Positions 33,905 to 47,300 of a DNA stretch of 64,000 nucleotides are shown piece by piece (within the stretch, counting starts at the first letter, position 1; each line of letters starts with the position of its first letter). The notes below the pieces were generated by a model, which was not told where the DNA came from, made no database searches, and worked only from the letters and a program-made list of their open reading frames with translations. A program made the position numbers and the translations under genes. The DNA lies in assembly GCA_033439265.1 (NCBI GenBank), contig JAVTVX010000010.1:13190001-13254000 (forward strand), written 5' to 3'. The DNA comes from Dillenia suffruticosa (Eukaryota; Streptophyta; Magnoliopsida; Dilleniales; Dilleniaceae).

Positions 33905-36900
33905 TCATGGTGGAGACCTCACATGCCCGTACTTGTCCTTAGCATATTGTATGGATTGCTTAAGGTCTCCATACATTTTCACAGAACACTCTGAAAAGTT
34001 GCTTAATTGACCTAGAAACCCTGCCAAACTTGATTGAAAACTATCCAAACCAGGATTCCAGTCCACAGAAGCTTCATCTCTGAGCAAGTTAGCTGCTGCT
34101 TCATCACCGCTGTTAGTTTTCCAGGATGAGCCAGGGCCCTTCCCTTGGTTCTTTTCTTGGCGTGGTAAGAAGCTAGTAGTTTCAGCTGCTAAACTCTTTG
34201 CAGCATCTGCAACTTCTTTGGTTGGTAGTTTCTCAAGCATGTCCAACCAGACACCACATGTGACATATATCGGTGGACCATAGTTTCTCAAAGGTGGAGC
34301 TGGAACCCTCCTTTTCTTTTTTGAAGACTTCTCAGGAAATATGACACATTTGTTAAGCCAACCATTTATAGCTTGCAAATAGGAGCGCTGGGCTCCAATC
34401 CATTTCATAAAACTTGAGGATAGACAGCTAAGTTCACTTTCAAGATAAACAGTGATCTGACGACGTGATTCAGAATGTATGAAAATTTTGGTGTTGGCAC
34501 TTGCAAATGCTACTGAAATTATTTGGAACTGAAGCTTGTGGTATTTAAGCATATCTTCCCACATCCTATGCAACCTATCAACACAAACAGTGAAGGAGAT
34601 GAAGCCAAGCAGAAAAGCATGTCACTGCAAACTGTCTGCAAACTATAATTACAACATTGATATCACCAAAAAATACGAAAAAGTGAAACGATATGTTAAA
34701 AGGCATAGAAAGATCAAAGAAAACATGTGATGAGGTGGTTAAGAAACGATAAGTTATCCTGCTCTGTAATGGCTAATTCGGCCCTAAACAGACAACATGG
34801 TATTTGGGAACAAAAAGAAATCAGTTGGGGACCAAAAAACAAAATTGATTTTTGTTAGCAGATTCTTGCGTTGAGATTTAATGTACATTCGGCTCACTGA
34901 ATCCAAATAGGATTTTTTTTTTCCTTCTCTCTCAACCATGTCATCATGATTGGATCTTCTTTTAGAATGAAGTTTTAACAGGATCCTCAGCTTCTTTAAC
35001 TCCACCTTCTGCACAGTTAGGACAATATTTGACAAAAATTGTTCTCAAGTTACTGTCAGTGAGAAGGTGAAACACACGTGCATGTGTATGCATGCAAGCA
35101 GGCGCCTGCACATGCTTAGATATTTATGGGCAGAGAGAAATATAGATACTAGCATGGACTGAAAGACCAATTGAAAACACTGATGCTCACATAGCACATC
35201 CGTTGCAAATTTAAAATATGCGCAAACAAGAAGCTTTTCTTACTGAAAAATTCAGCCATATCTAAGCTTTAATATGAGATGCATACCCTTCAATCAGTTC
35301 CTCAAGCTGAGGCTGGAGCTCTTTGTCCCTTAACTCCTCAATTCTCTTTGATATTGAGTCAATCCTATGAATTGCCACTATAATTCTTGAGTGTAGATCT
35401 TTAACATCGGCTCGAGTCTTATCAATCCTGTGTGAACTTTCTCCCCTTGATTCCTGTTGTCTAAGAAGCTTACGCTTCATGTCGTACTTCCTTCTGACCA
35501 TCTCACTAGCCTGGAAGCCAGCAAATAGAGCAAAAGGTTATATCTAAAGAAAAGGCACTACTAGGCTTGTATGATGGCATCTCTAAATAAGGCAGAGAAC
35601 ACTAGAAGGAAAAGAAGAAGAAGAAGAAGAAGAAGAAGAAGAAGAAATAAAACCCATTGTAGGTCTATAATCTACATAGTCATTGTTTGATAAATTAGAT
35701 ATGGATAAGAACAAAATGTAAAAAAGATCATTCTGACCAATTTCAACTTCATGTTTGCTACAAAAAGTTCTTTTGGTAAACTGATGCACCTTTCGGACAG
35801 TTCCCTCAGGATAATGTAATTGAATTGATAAAACCCACTTCCAGCATAAACAAGGGAAATTTAAGGGAGTAATATTTTTATAAACTATATTGCAAATTTG
35901 AGACGAAGTTGAGACCCAAGTACTCATGGGGAACCATACATTTGCAAATTGTTAAGAAAATTGTTGTCTTCTTAGTTTTGATGATAACAAAATCTCTCAT
36001 GCGGTTCTAATCAATCTATTTAGTGTGCATAATTTTTTATTCAATATAAAAGTAATAGAACCAGTCATAAAATCGATCATAGAAGTAAAACTTATTTGGT
36101 TATAGAAGTAAGATTTTTTTTATATCTGTTGAAGACCCAACCAGCAAAGTAAGTATAGCTTGGGTACTACACTTAACCTATTATTGATCCTAGATATACA
36201 TAAAAAATACCCCAACATGAGAACAATCCATATTACACCACTTAGAAATTTTTCTAAGTGTTGAAGTGTGATCATTTAAACATGTTTGGATAATCATATC
36301 TTCTTATATGCTGAAATATTTCCAAAACCGAAAATTATGTTTCAAAGAAGGTGCGTGGAACTTCAATTTCAAGCATTTACAGTTCAAATATTTTACGGAT
36401 ATGCTGGAGAAAAATCAGCTGGAAGTTGGTTGGTTACTCATTTTATATAGCAGAATCACTTGTCAGAAAATGGTTCTGAAGGGATATTTGGCCTTCGATA
36501 TCTTCACCACTGGTTTTGGATTATTGAATTTGATTATACTATATTATAATAATACAGTTGAACAACAAATATGATAATTCGTGGTACAATTACCTTGAGA
36601 TTTTGGTGGAGAAATAAATGGGTAAAGTTGGCTAGTTATTCTGAAAAATTCAGAACTGGGGGCAGATTTTCTAGAGCTGTTTTCGAATTTTTTGGGAAAG
36701 CAATCTTTTGGATATAATCAAAACAACTCTTGAATATGTTAGAGGGATGTTTAAACTTCAGAAGAAAAATATTTACTCTCGGTAAACTTCAAAATTCAAG
36801 AGAATTTGGAGGCTATTTTCCCGGGACTGTTGCTGAAAACTATTGCAGTAACTTTGGAAATTTTTACTGCTATTTGTTGAGCCTCTTTGCTATCAAATGC

Positions 36901-39900
36901 AGCAGCTATCAGTAGGTTTTTTATGGTGTGAAAATAGAGAACGTGAGAGGCTGAATGACTATCAATTTTTGAGACTTCATAGCACCAAAAACTCAAGAAG
37001 AACCTCTATAATTCTGAGCACTACTGCTGTCATTTTATTTACTTATCTTGTAATCTTTGATTGAACATTTGTGTGATTTGTCTTTTATTGTTGGACGAAA
37101 CAATTTTCATGGAGTGAAGATCAGAAGTCAACAAGTGGATGCACTGTGTTATCTTGGATCATAGTGAAAACTAGCAGGTTGCTAGAGTCCGACTTGTTTG
37201 GCTGGAAAAGTGGATGTAGGCATAAGACCGAACCACTATAAACCAGATTTGTCTCCTTACCTTCTCTTTTATTTTTGCCTTATATTCTATAGATTGACCA
37301 TAGGTTTCTTTAGATCTAAATAGAGTTAGATAAAATTTTGAAAAACCAAATTTTAGACAACCAATTCAACCCCTCTTCTTGGTTGTCTTTGGGACCATCA
37401 CAAGTAAAAGAGTTGATTCATTCGATTGCCTGGAGGGCATTCAATTAAAGAGAATATTATCAAAATGATGAAATATGGGCACAAATGCCTTTCACAAAAT
37501 CAAATTCAAGAATTTTAGGTCTGTCTCAAATTGGTCAATCAGGCCCAAGTTAAGCTTCTGTTATCATAAATACTGTTATATGGACAAATAACCACAATCT
37601 TAAAAGGCCTTAAATCTTATCTTAAAGGACTGCTTCTAATGACTCTTGAGGAGACCAAAATATAGAATATGGTTTTATGAGTTCCATATCCCCAAGCTAG
37701 TAAATAGAATCATGTGAGTTCTAAAAAATGCAGCATACTCAAATCAAGCTAATTTTCAGGCATAATGCCATTTGACAAAAGGATGAAATACATGAGACAG
37801 AAATCTACAACTATATATCACCAAAGAGTGCCAATACCTTGACTTCATCATACAGCTTCCTTTCCCATGCATATAACCTGTCTAGGGTAGAGGCATGACT
37901 GCCTGAGATCATGCAGAAATTATCGCACATTTCACCAGCAAAGTCCTCAGTTTCATCTTTTGAATTTGAGCCAAGGGGGTTCCTTGATGACGAAGAACGT
38001 GATGATGCTGTCCGATGCCAAGTTAAGTATTTCACCGAACTTGGGGCAGGCTCTAATTGTCATAAGGGGGGGGGGGAAGAACAACAACAACACTGTCAGG
38101 AGTAAAAGGTACAAATACCTGCAAAGATGAAAAGTAATTGCATGTGTCTTGGGCATGCTCACCCCTCTAAGCATCACAAACACCAGATATTTACTAATTT
38201 GAATCAATTACCAAAGTTGAAGGCAAAAGCTTCAAAAGGGGCAATTATGGTGATCGAGATTAGATTCAACAAACAATTTTTTCATTCTCATACCTTGCAG
38301 TATTTTGTTGGATCAACTAATTTTAATAATGTAGATCATATCCAAAATGCTTTTAATGAAAATGGAGATATCATTAGGATATGGCATAAGAAATGAACAC
38401 GTGATCTTCCACATTCTATATTGCAGTTAGGCAGAAGCTGAAAGTGAAATAATTAAAGTTTACTTTTGTTTGAACAATTAAATGAAGAGGAACCGAATAC
38501 GTCTGAAAACAATAAAAGGTCTAGACAACTTCCTTTCTTCCTCCCTTCCCCAGCCTACAAACGCACAACCTCACCAGAACAAAAGCAAAAGGAGAACAAA
38601 GGCAACGTGTTGGGTCGTTTCTGATTTACTGAAATATATTGCTAAGACTTTTCATCCCTTAAAATTTTACTCAGTGGTAAAGTCCATTTTGATTACCTTC
38701 TCTAGCCTTGCCAGAGTAGTTGGGAAGTAAGCCATTTTGAGGAAAAATTTTCCATGTAATCTAGTTTTTTCGCATGTCAGACATGACAAGGTAAACTAAA
38801 GTCCCAGATATGAGTTCTGATTTTAGAAAAACCTTCCCAAAACCCAGTTAAAAGCCTAGATATCTATTTTGAATTTTAAGTTCCACATAAAACTTCCCAA
38901 CAAGTTAATAGATGGCATTCAGATAGGAAAGCAAGCTAAATGGGACATATATCAAGCATCCTAATGCACCAACAACAAACTAAAGTTGAATGACAAAGAA
39001 CCCTAAACTGCTAGAATTGAGATAATTAAGTTGTAAACACACAGACCAGGTTAATTTCAGAAAGAAGCTTTCCATAGTAGCCTGACACCAACATAATATC
39101 TAAAAATCCATCAGCCAATGGAAGGGCAAAGTAAACACAAAAGACCAACCTTCATGAACAATGCTTGGGTCTTCTCCACAAGAGAAACAGGCCTTCAAGA
39201 GTGTGGATGCAATTGATGTGCCTCCTGCATTTCAATATAAAGTCATGAAAGAAGTCACAGTCAAATGAAGAAGAAATAGTTTCACATCCACGTCTCAGCA
39301 CAAAGTAACCAGGCAAACTAGCCCCAAAGGGATAAAATGATCTGCAAGGCACAACCAGACACATAAATGACAACAGAATATAATGCATGGCATACCCCGA
39401 GGTTCATTGCTATGCTCCCAAGTTTCATACGGTCACAACTATATTCAGAGAACCAAAGCTCATATATTTTTGAAAATTTATCCCCATGGAAGTAGGAGTT
39501 GTGAGATCACAGAAGAAGATTTTTGACAAGAAACAGAGAGGTAAGGGTACCTTCTTTTGCTGGAATTATTGGTCTGAAATGCAACTTATTTGCTTCAAGC
39601 ATTCTTGGAACTTCTTGTCCAGAATCAGAAGCTTTTATGAAGAGAGCTTCTATTTCTTTCATGCTTGAAAATAAGTCCATAGGAACAACCTCATTCTCTC
39701 TACCTTCTTCTTTCACTTGTGCATTTTTTATCTCCGGAGGCAGTGGAACTACAGAGGAAGTGGCTTTTAGTGGTGACAGATTAGGAGAATTGATTTTCCC
39801 CCCATTCAAGAGTTCGGCCTCTGAAGCCACACTTCTTGCGAAAGGCATTATGGGTGAAGTATCCAGCATTCCAGGATCTGGTATTCTGTTACGATTTTCA

Positions 39901-40664
39901 AACGTTCGTACAAGAGTATCAGCAGAAGGCTCATCATCAAAGCCATCTTCTGAATCCTCAGATGACTGTGTTTCATTAGAGGAGATCTTATCCTCTTCAT
40001 CTTCTAATTCAGGAATTCCCTCCTCTTCTCTAAGCCTTTCAAAATCAGCAGTCTCAAGCCCATGGTTGAATCCCACACCTTCTTGGCTGGAAAATTGGTT
40101 GTCAATTGGAGGGAATAGGCCAAAGAAGTCCCAGGGTGGATTTTCAGATTGATAAGGATGAGCTTCAGAAGGAGGTGTTTCAGGTCTTTGAACAGAGCGA
40201 GGTATGGTATTTTGTGGGGTACTTGAAGAGGTTACAGTCCCTGTGACCTGTAATGTAGGCTTTTCTTCAACTTTCCTGGACAAACTGCCTCGAAACCTCA
40301 TATGATTCACATGATACTGGGCTGAGTAAGGAGGAGAAGGTGAGGGAGAAAAGTTTTCAGCGGCATCCACATTTTGCGAACGAGATGGAGAAGAAAATGA
40401 GAACTGGGAGACGGACTTGTCAGTTAAAGCATGAGCTGGCTCAGGTGTTGCACTGGTAGATGTATAGAGGGAAGATTCAAATAGAGCTTCAGGTTCAACA
40501 AACTGTCTCAAAGCCTTCCCCGTCTTTTTCAGCAACTGAACATAAATAACATGAGCAGCTGCAAGGGAGCACCTGCCATCAAGTGCTTGTCGAACAAACT
40601 TCTTCCTTTCACGGCATAACCGCAGGGCCTGATCTTCTTCTACTTTAGAGTTTGTAGCCCCCAT
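33905..40664 (-). CDS. DUF630/DUF632 (bZIP-like) plant protein
   Basis: Five coding exons on the minus strand, 40664-39551, 39224-39150, 38052-37838, 35510-35287 and 34574-33905, join in frame to 765 residues with GT-AG sites throughout. The N-terminal DUF630 (residues 1-60) reads MGATNSKVEEDQALRLCRER, with Gly2 open to N-myristoylation. A long disordered Ser/Pro/Glu middle contains NPPWDFFGLFPP, typical of this family. DUF632 occupies about residues 372-690, with WERKLYDEVK, EMVRRKYDMKRKLLRQQ, LHRMWEDMLKYHKLQF and GVWLDMLEKLPTKEV. Relatives include the At1g52320 type, NRG2 (nitrate signalling) and rice REL2 (leaf shape), so membrane or nuclear regulatory roles are likely but not assigned. 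Intron 3 (2.3 kb) holds a probable solo LTR. An upstream frame extends 25 codons but would ignore the family start. Confidence 0.92.
35613..35646. repeat. (GAA)11 microsatellite
   Basis: Trinucleotide AAG/GAA run in intron 3 of the DUF632 gene, close to exon 4. Confidence 0.9.
35950..37400. mobile_element. probable solo LTR (Copia-like) in DUF632 intron 3
   Basis: About 1.45 kb opens TGTTAAGAAAATTG and closes in GGGACCATCA, i.e. TG...CA. It is flanked by CAAAT and CAAGT, a near-perfect 5-bp target duplication. The opening TTTTGATGATAACAAAAT and the CAATTCAACCCCTCTTCTTGG block near the end are common in plant Copia-type LTRs. No gag-pol remains, and the second LTR was not seen, which fits recombination to a solo LTR. 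Assignment rests on ends and style only. Confidence 0.55.
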
Positions 40665-40710
40665 CTTCCAATGACAAGATGTAGCCTTAGGTTCTTCAAA
40701 CAAAGGATAC

Positions 40711-41823
40711 CTGAACAATTCAAGGGTTTGAGTACTCAAACAATCAGGAGAGAAGGAAATTCATCCAAAATCCCAAATTTGTAGAAACCATAGAGCATTA
40801 GACTGAAGAAATTAAGTAATTTGAATAACTTGGGAAAGAGCAATGACAAACAAATAGTAAACGGCAGCAAAAATAATATCATGCCACTCTCAAACAAGGA
40901 TGGCAGAATAAAATAATTCACAAAACCTCAATCAAAATGGGAAGCCATTGAGCAACAAATTCATTAAAAACCAGCGAACAAGATGACCAGAATCCATTGC
41001 AAAGCACTGACACAATTAAATAATCCCACAGGCAAACAATTACAGACTGTTTCCTTTTTTAAAGTGAGTTGTCCAGTGAGTGAAACAAAGGCACACACCA
41101 CACAAATCAGAAGTATTGAGGTGGAATAAGGGTGGAAAAAGATGATAAGCCAACTTTAGTTCAAAAGAAAAGGCTTCACTTCCAGCAACCTAAAAAGATG
41201 AGAACACAAACTCTCTAAAGTTGGAAATTCTGAATTAAAACCTCAAAAGAAGAAAACGGTAAAAGGTGAATCACAACGAATATCCAACAACGAACTCTGC
41301 ATCATCAATTCCACAAAATTTCATCCAAATCACTAGCATCTGCCCCCCTCCAAAAAAAAAAAACCACAAAAAGTAATTACTTTAGCCTCTAAATACCCTA
41401 CGACCCAGAAATGAGTTCGTCGCAAACAAAAACCAGAGAGAGAGAGAAAGTCAATTCATACCTCAAAAAGAGGAAACCCCATGGCAGTAAATCAAAATCC
41501 CAGATTCCCAAACAAAAGTTCAGTCAAATCAAAAAACCCAAATTAGAGTAAAATCCTGCAAAGAAGATAAGCTCAAGTTAAATAGTATAGTAATTACAAA
41601 TAGAAATATAATTACTAATGCAGAAGCAAACATTCAAAAGACAACCCCCCCACCCAAAAAAAAACCAACTTAAATAAATTTCAACAAAAAGAAATTAATT
41701 AGACCACCAAAACCCAAATTAAATTCTCCAAAGAGCAATTAAAAAAAGAGCACCTGAAGAACAAAAAAAAAAAAAGTAGAGGAAAAGAGTTACAATTCAT
41801 TGAAAGGGCGTATGCTGATGCTG

Positions 41824-41877
<54 letters not shown>

Positions 41878-41901
41878 CCAAGTCAATTTTCAGTGTCGTA
41901 C
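40711..41901 (-). other. probable 5' UTR intron of DUF632 gene
   Basis: On the minus strand the donor is AATTAAG|GTACGAC at 41902/41901 and the acceptor is TTGTTCAG|GTATCC at 40711/40710. The last noncoding exon (40710-40665) precedes the ATG. A second donor-like site, GAG|GTATGAATTG (near 41462), suggests alternative 5' exons. The CT microsatellite at 41874-41828 lies about 25 bases inside the intron. Confidence 0.45.
41828..41874. repeat. (GA)n microsatellite at DUF632 5' end
   Basis: Uninterrupted GA run. On the gene strand it is CT, just inside the predicted first intron. Confidence 0.95.
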
Positions 41902-42085
41902 CTTAATTGTGAATTTCAGGGAAGGAATCCAAATGAGAAAAATCAAGAGAGAGGAAAAAAGCAAAGCAAACAGGAGAGAGAGTGAATCGGCCCACAGGGC
42001 TTGTTTTTACATGCAAAATTGGGAGCGCAGAAAGACAATACCGCCATTCTTGTTTGCCTGTGTTTTGGTGGATCCCACTACCCTG

Positions 42086-42143
42086 GGTGTGCGTGTGCGT
42101 GTGCGTGTGCGTGTGCGCGAGCGCGAGCGCGCGCGTGTGGCGC
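42086..42143. repeat. alternating purine-pyrimidine tract, possible Z-DNA
   Basis: GTGTGC repeated several times passes into GCGCGAGCGCGAGCGCGCGCGTGT. It is a nearly pure alternating purine/pyrimidine, GC-rich tract in the upstream region of the DUF632 gene. This composition favours Z-DNA. It is one of the few CG-dense spots in the window. Confidence 0.8.
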
Positions 42144-43653
42144 AAGTTTGAGAGATTTCGCAGTCGCTTTCCCTGTAGAAATCAATTATATTCGCTTTAT
42201 TATCTCTTTTCCTTTTTATGGGCGGCGAGGTAACGTAAGATTATACATCATGATCTGGACGTTGATGCAGTCCTGAAATAGTTTCTTGTTTGGAAGATGG
42301 TGGGGTGCCCTAGCAAGTTGAAAACCACGCGCACATTCAACCGAGGTGGAAGGCGCGTCACCTTTATCGAACTCTTCCCCACCTAATTAAAAAAAATAAT
42401 TTAGAATATGTAACAGTCCCTTGATTGGGAATCATAAAGCAGTGACTTGAATACTAGTCGGTTCTGATAGAATAAGAACAGAATTTTTTAGGTATTAGGT
42501 TATTCACCTTGTCTTCGCGTTGGGTTGGGGATCCCAAAAACAACATAACCCCCCAAAAACTACCTTTCATAGGGCACCACGGGTTGGGCATTCCATATAC
42601 CCAATTACTTTTTTATCCTTATCTAAAAATAGGAATAAGCAACAAAATTCACTTAGTTCAGGGTTGTAAAAATCAATGATTATACCGATCGGATGTTATA
42701 TTTCTTTAATTATAAATTATAAATTTAAATTATGAAAATAAAGAAATAGAATTTATAAGAATCAAACCCGCTATAAATGATTTCATGATACTCAAGATGA
42801 AATCAAAATAATAATTAATGACACATAACTCACTTATCCAAGAAAAAAAAAAAGGTTGAGAGAGAGAGAGAGAGAGAGAGGGGCGGGGGGTTTGGTTCAA
42901 TTGGGTAGGCAATTTTTTACAGTCATGACTTAGTACTAGGTCGGTTCCTACTTGCTTAGCTCCGTTTTATATTTGTTTGTTTGAGTTGCCTTTCACCGAA
43001 TCTATGATCCATCAGTCAAGAAATCTTGGGCCACCTCAAAATGCTGTAACAGTAAAATATTAAAAAAGAAAGAGACGAAGTAAAAAACAAATAGAGAGTG
43101 TACTCATATATTAAGATTATTGCTCGCAAGGAATCTTAGTACGACCGGTGCCACATGGGCTGGTGCCAACTCGCACAAGGAAAGGAGGTGATTTGATGTG
43201 GCAAAAGAGAGAAAAAAAAAAGGCTTTTGATCGCATCTAAGAAAAGTAGGGTATCATTTATAATGGCTAAACCAACTTCAAGTTCATCAAAACAATGGCA
43301 TAATACTCTCATGAGGAGATGACTCATTTCACTTTTTCTTACTCTTATTCCCTCACTTCAATACATTATTACTATTCCATCTTGGATTTTCTACCAAGTT
43401 CTATGACGATACAATGACCCCACGTATCACTCAGAGATAGGTGGACCTCCGACCCAGAAATTTTTGGGTGAAATCCCTCTAAGTAGCTGAGGTGGATAAC
43501 AGTTCTGGCGCAATAAAAATATTGCGAATGTTCCAGCAAAAAAATAGTCGCAAGAAATACCAAAAGTATCCATGCATGCAAGAATGCAAGCCAAGGAATC
43601 ATCGTGTTAAAGATGATATTCACAAGATTTCCCAAGGATATCAAACCTATTCA
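42144..43653. other. intergenic, no gene seen
   Basis: Upstream of the DUF632 gene and downstream of NSE1. It contains a GA microsatellite at about 42858-42881 followed by a G-rich run. The remainder has no family-like coding frame. Confidence 0.5.
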
Positions 43654-44015
43654 AGATGGTTTGAACATCTGTAAAAAAAAGCCCACGAATACATCAATTA
43701 AAAAAATCAAGAATTTAAATATAAAAAATTTAATAAGACATAAAGTTAAACCATTAAAAACTTAGATATAAATTATTTGTAAAGATATAATAATTAAGAA
43801 TTTAGACGAAAAAATGATATTGAATAGAAATGAACAGCGTAAAAAAATCCGCACAAGTTAAACTATCATATTTTAGATATATGTATATATATATATATAT
43901 ATTTTTTTTTTTATTTTTTTTTTTTATTTAGATTTTTTTTTTTAATTATCCTCATATTTGTCTTTCAAATGGTCGATCTTAAATTATTGGGATTAAGATT
44001 TATTATTGTTTGTTA
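43654..44015 (+). mobile_element. 3'-end fragment of an RTE-type LINE
   Basis: Begins at a RWFEHL-coding stretch (the conserved C-terminal R-W-F-G-H motif of RTE ORFs). It then closely tracks 13590-13770 of the LINE above (shared TTAAATAT, 'AAACCATTAAAAACTT', 'ATAAATTAT', 'GATGATATTGAATAG'). It ends in a T-rich tail and 'ATTGGGATTAAGATTTATT', the usual RTE 3' end. 5'-truncated and dead. Confidence 0.65.
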
Positions 44016-44350
44016 TCAAACCTGCACAAGGCAGGGGACCAGAGTCTCACAGCTCCTAAGCCGGTGTCTCATCTGAAACCAAAGTATGACCTCACAACAC
44101 TGTTAGCTTCGTAAATAATGAAACATGCAAGGCTATATATATTGAGAATAATGGGTAAAAGCAACTACTGGGGCAATGTTCTTGTCAGGGTAACTTCAAG
44201 AACTTGATAGCTACCCAACCCAACATTGTAACAGCAACTCATAAAACATTGAAAAGGAAGAGTTGAAGCATAGCTAGGACCTCGAAGTAACTTTGGGAAT
44301 GGTACAAAATATAATGCTTCTCAATGTGTATTACCTACAAAGGAGCACAC

Positions 44351-47300
44351 TTAAGAGCATCTGGTAGATCGCCTGGTGTTTCTCCTTAAATCAGGCATTG
44401 AAGCCTGAGAACTAGTGCCCGCAATATCCAGATTTTCTGCTTTGATGTTCCGAAGCCTTTTCCTCGTGATGGGCTGTGAAGGTTGCTGGGTTTCACCAGG
44501 TCCACTCAGTACAATTTCTTCTACCTCTACCAGTTCTGCTTTGGGGACTGTATATTCCCATGGAGTGCCACAACCAGGACAAACACTTTCAACCTGCATG
44601 GCCTTAAGCTATAAATTACATAAACTCCAGACCAATTTGTCAAAACAGTTTCAAGTTGGATAACAGTTTAAACCTCAAGAGCCATACCCCTCGCGCAAAT
44701 TTCCTTTTTAGGCAGTAGGCATGAATTCGAACTGTACAAGCTTCATTTTTGCACAGCTCTGCCTGTTGATAATCAGAACAAAAGATCACCACGAGGTCCA
44801 CCAGCAAAGGAAAAATAATATGAACTTGCATAGAAATAAAAATGGGAAGAATATGTTGTAGAATAGTAGATGCTTGGCAATGAGATGATCACAAAAACCA
44901 TCAAAGAAAGGTTTGGAAACAAGAGCTGGCAATATTATAACCATGAACACTAAATTCAAAAAACTCTCCAGAGGCAATTTTTCCTTGAAAGACAATAAAT
45001 TTGCATGCTTGAGACTTGCCAGCAATTTAGATAGAAATTAGTTAAAGAATTACTTGGATGAATTTTCAGGTTGGAAAAGCAGACGTTGAAACCAGACATA
45101 TGATTGCAACAGAAGGGGGAAAGATAGAATGTTACCTTCACACCAGCCTCATTACAAACTTCACAAGACGACACATCATTACTATGAAACCAACTTCGCA
45201 GGTCAAGAAAGGATCTAACACCAAGTCCAATATAACCATCTGAGGTGGAGGAGAGCCACTGGTCATGGACAAGTTCATTGAGAGTCTTTTCCTTCTGAGA
45301 CATAGTGAATTTCTTGAATGAGGTAGGGAGTTGAGATGAGGCACCCTCTGATTGTGACCCTGTCCCAGCTTGAATCTGGAAATGAGTCAAAAAAAAAGCA
45401 GTGCTTATTATTGTTGAAAAGAATATGTAGACAATTTTTCGTATCATGCTGATACTGTAGTATCATCATTCAACCAGTGTTTCCAATATCTCTACTACCA
45501 CACAAGTGAATTACAAGGATAACCTCCTAGTGTCTCTGCAGATATATGGGGAAGCTCCAGACATTAGGAACATAACATATAACTCTTATTACTTCAGAGA
45601 AACAAAGAAAACCGATTGTCCCATCTTCTTCTACAGAAGGCAAAAAACATCATGCCAGTGGAAGAAGGGACATTTGCTCAACAAGTGCTTATCCTACTTG
45701 TTTTAAAACTTTGGACTATTGCTTCAGGAAGTAATAGACAATTACAGAGGATACGAGAAGTAGGAAGAAGCTGATACAATCTTCAAAGTAAAAGTTTGAC
45801 AAGACTCCATGAGAACTCGTAGTTGGGTGATGATAGAAGGGAATATATGGAATACAAGAAAAGAGCAACTAATCAAACGAGAATAGCCTACAATCCTTTT
45901 GAACATAAAAAAATGCAACAACTTAAACTAAGATAAATCTAAGTAACAACCTTGTCCAGAATTAGTTTAGTAAAAAGGAAGCAATCATTAAAAATAATAA
46001 TAATAATAAATAAGATTCTCTCGACCAACTGTCATTTCAGCGCAAAAAGTATGCGGGTCAGATGTTGCAGATGGCAATAACAGTCTGCAAGCACCTTTTA
46101 AATGTCAGACAGGCAGCTTCAGGAAATTCTATAGGCCTATAGCCAATAACAGGTAAAACCCTCTTTGATCTTACTGATATAGTTGTTTATTTAATTGGGT
46201 TACCAATGTAGTCTAATGGCAAAGTAAATAAGACAATCATAAGCAATGCATTATAAAGAAATAAAAATAAAACAGCCAACAATTTTTTTCCATCCTGTTA
46301 AATGCAACAACAAAGTTTTGGTATGGAAATGCATAAGTACCTGATTCTCAGCTCGAACATTGAGAGCAACAATGCTGGGTATGCTACCCTGGGCTGAGCC
46401 ATCTTGCACAATAGCTTCTATCTGATATTGTATATCAAGAAAATGCAGGACATGAGATAAATCGAACTACAAATTTATGAAGAAATACATGAGAAATGAC
46501 TGTATAAGGCCAATGAACCACTAGCAATAGCCTACACTGGGACAAGAACTTCTACTGGAAAGTAAAAATTATTCTCTAAAGAAGATTAAAGAGAAAATGA
46601 AAAGCATAAATAAATAAATATATAAAAGTAACCTGCAATTCATTATTGACATATTCAATAAAAGTTACAAACATATCCAGCAAATGACTTGAACCAGCAA
46701 GTGGTTAATTCAACTCTTCAAATTGGTTCTGCATTGGGAAGGCTAGGAAAAAAATAGTCTGATTGGCTTAAATTGACAAATGGTGTCTAATTGTGACTGT
46801 TGAGAAAACTGAAAAGAAACATTGTGTCCCATGTAGCACCTGTGTACCTCGTTATATCAGTTTCAAATTCCATATGCATTCCCACTGGTCTAATCTAGGT
46901 TATGTTTTCATACACCAAGTGATGCAGGGAAAACAGTAAAGGACAAAACAATACATGTAAATTACTTAGAATCAGATATCTTGTTATGAATTTGGTAAAC
47001 CAGAAAGAGTAACCACATGAAATGCGCTATTCTTATTTATCATATTTTACGGTCAGGAGAAGTTTCTAACCTACCTCTCTCAATTACCACTTCAAGGTCA
47101 TCCTTCAAAGTTTAAGCTTAAATTTAAATTAACTAGTCAAAAAATGTTGGCAAAGAAGTTGTCGGATTATATCACAAATAATCACAGGTGCAAAAGCCAT
47201 TGCATGAATTAGGGAAACTTTTTAATCCAGATATCTTTTCTTTGTTTGTCATAAACTAAGAGTATGAAACCCATTTGAAAACCAATGGCAACACCAAGCT

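Noticed and set aside
34784..35035. Minus-strand 83-codon Lys/Arg-rich frame as a separate gene
   Set aside because: Lies inside DUF632 intron 4 (35286-34575), has no family match and is not needed for the joined model.
43330..43653. Small gene just before the RTE 3' fragment (60-codon plus frame, 90-codon minus frame)
   Set aside because: No family similarity; the plus frame simply runs into the LINE RWFEHL motif.
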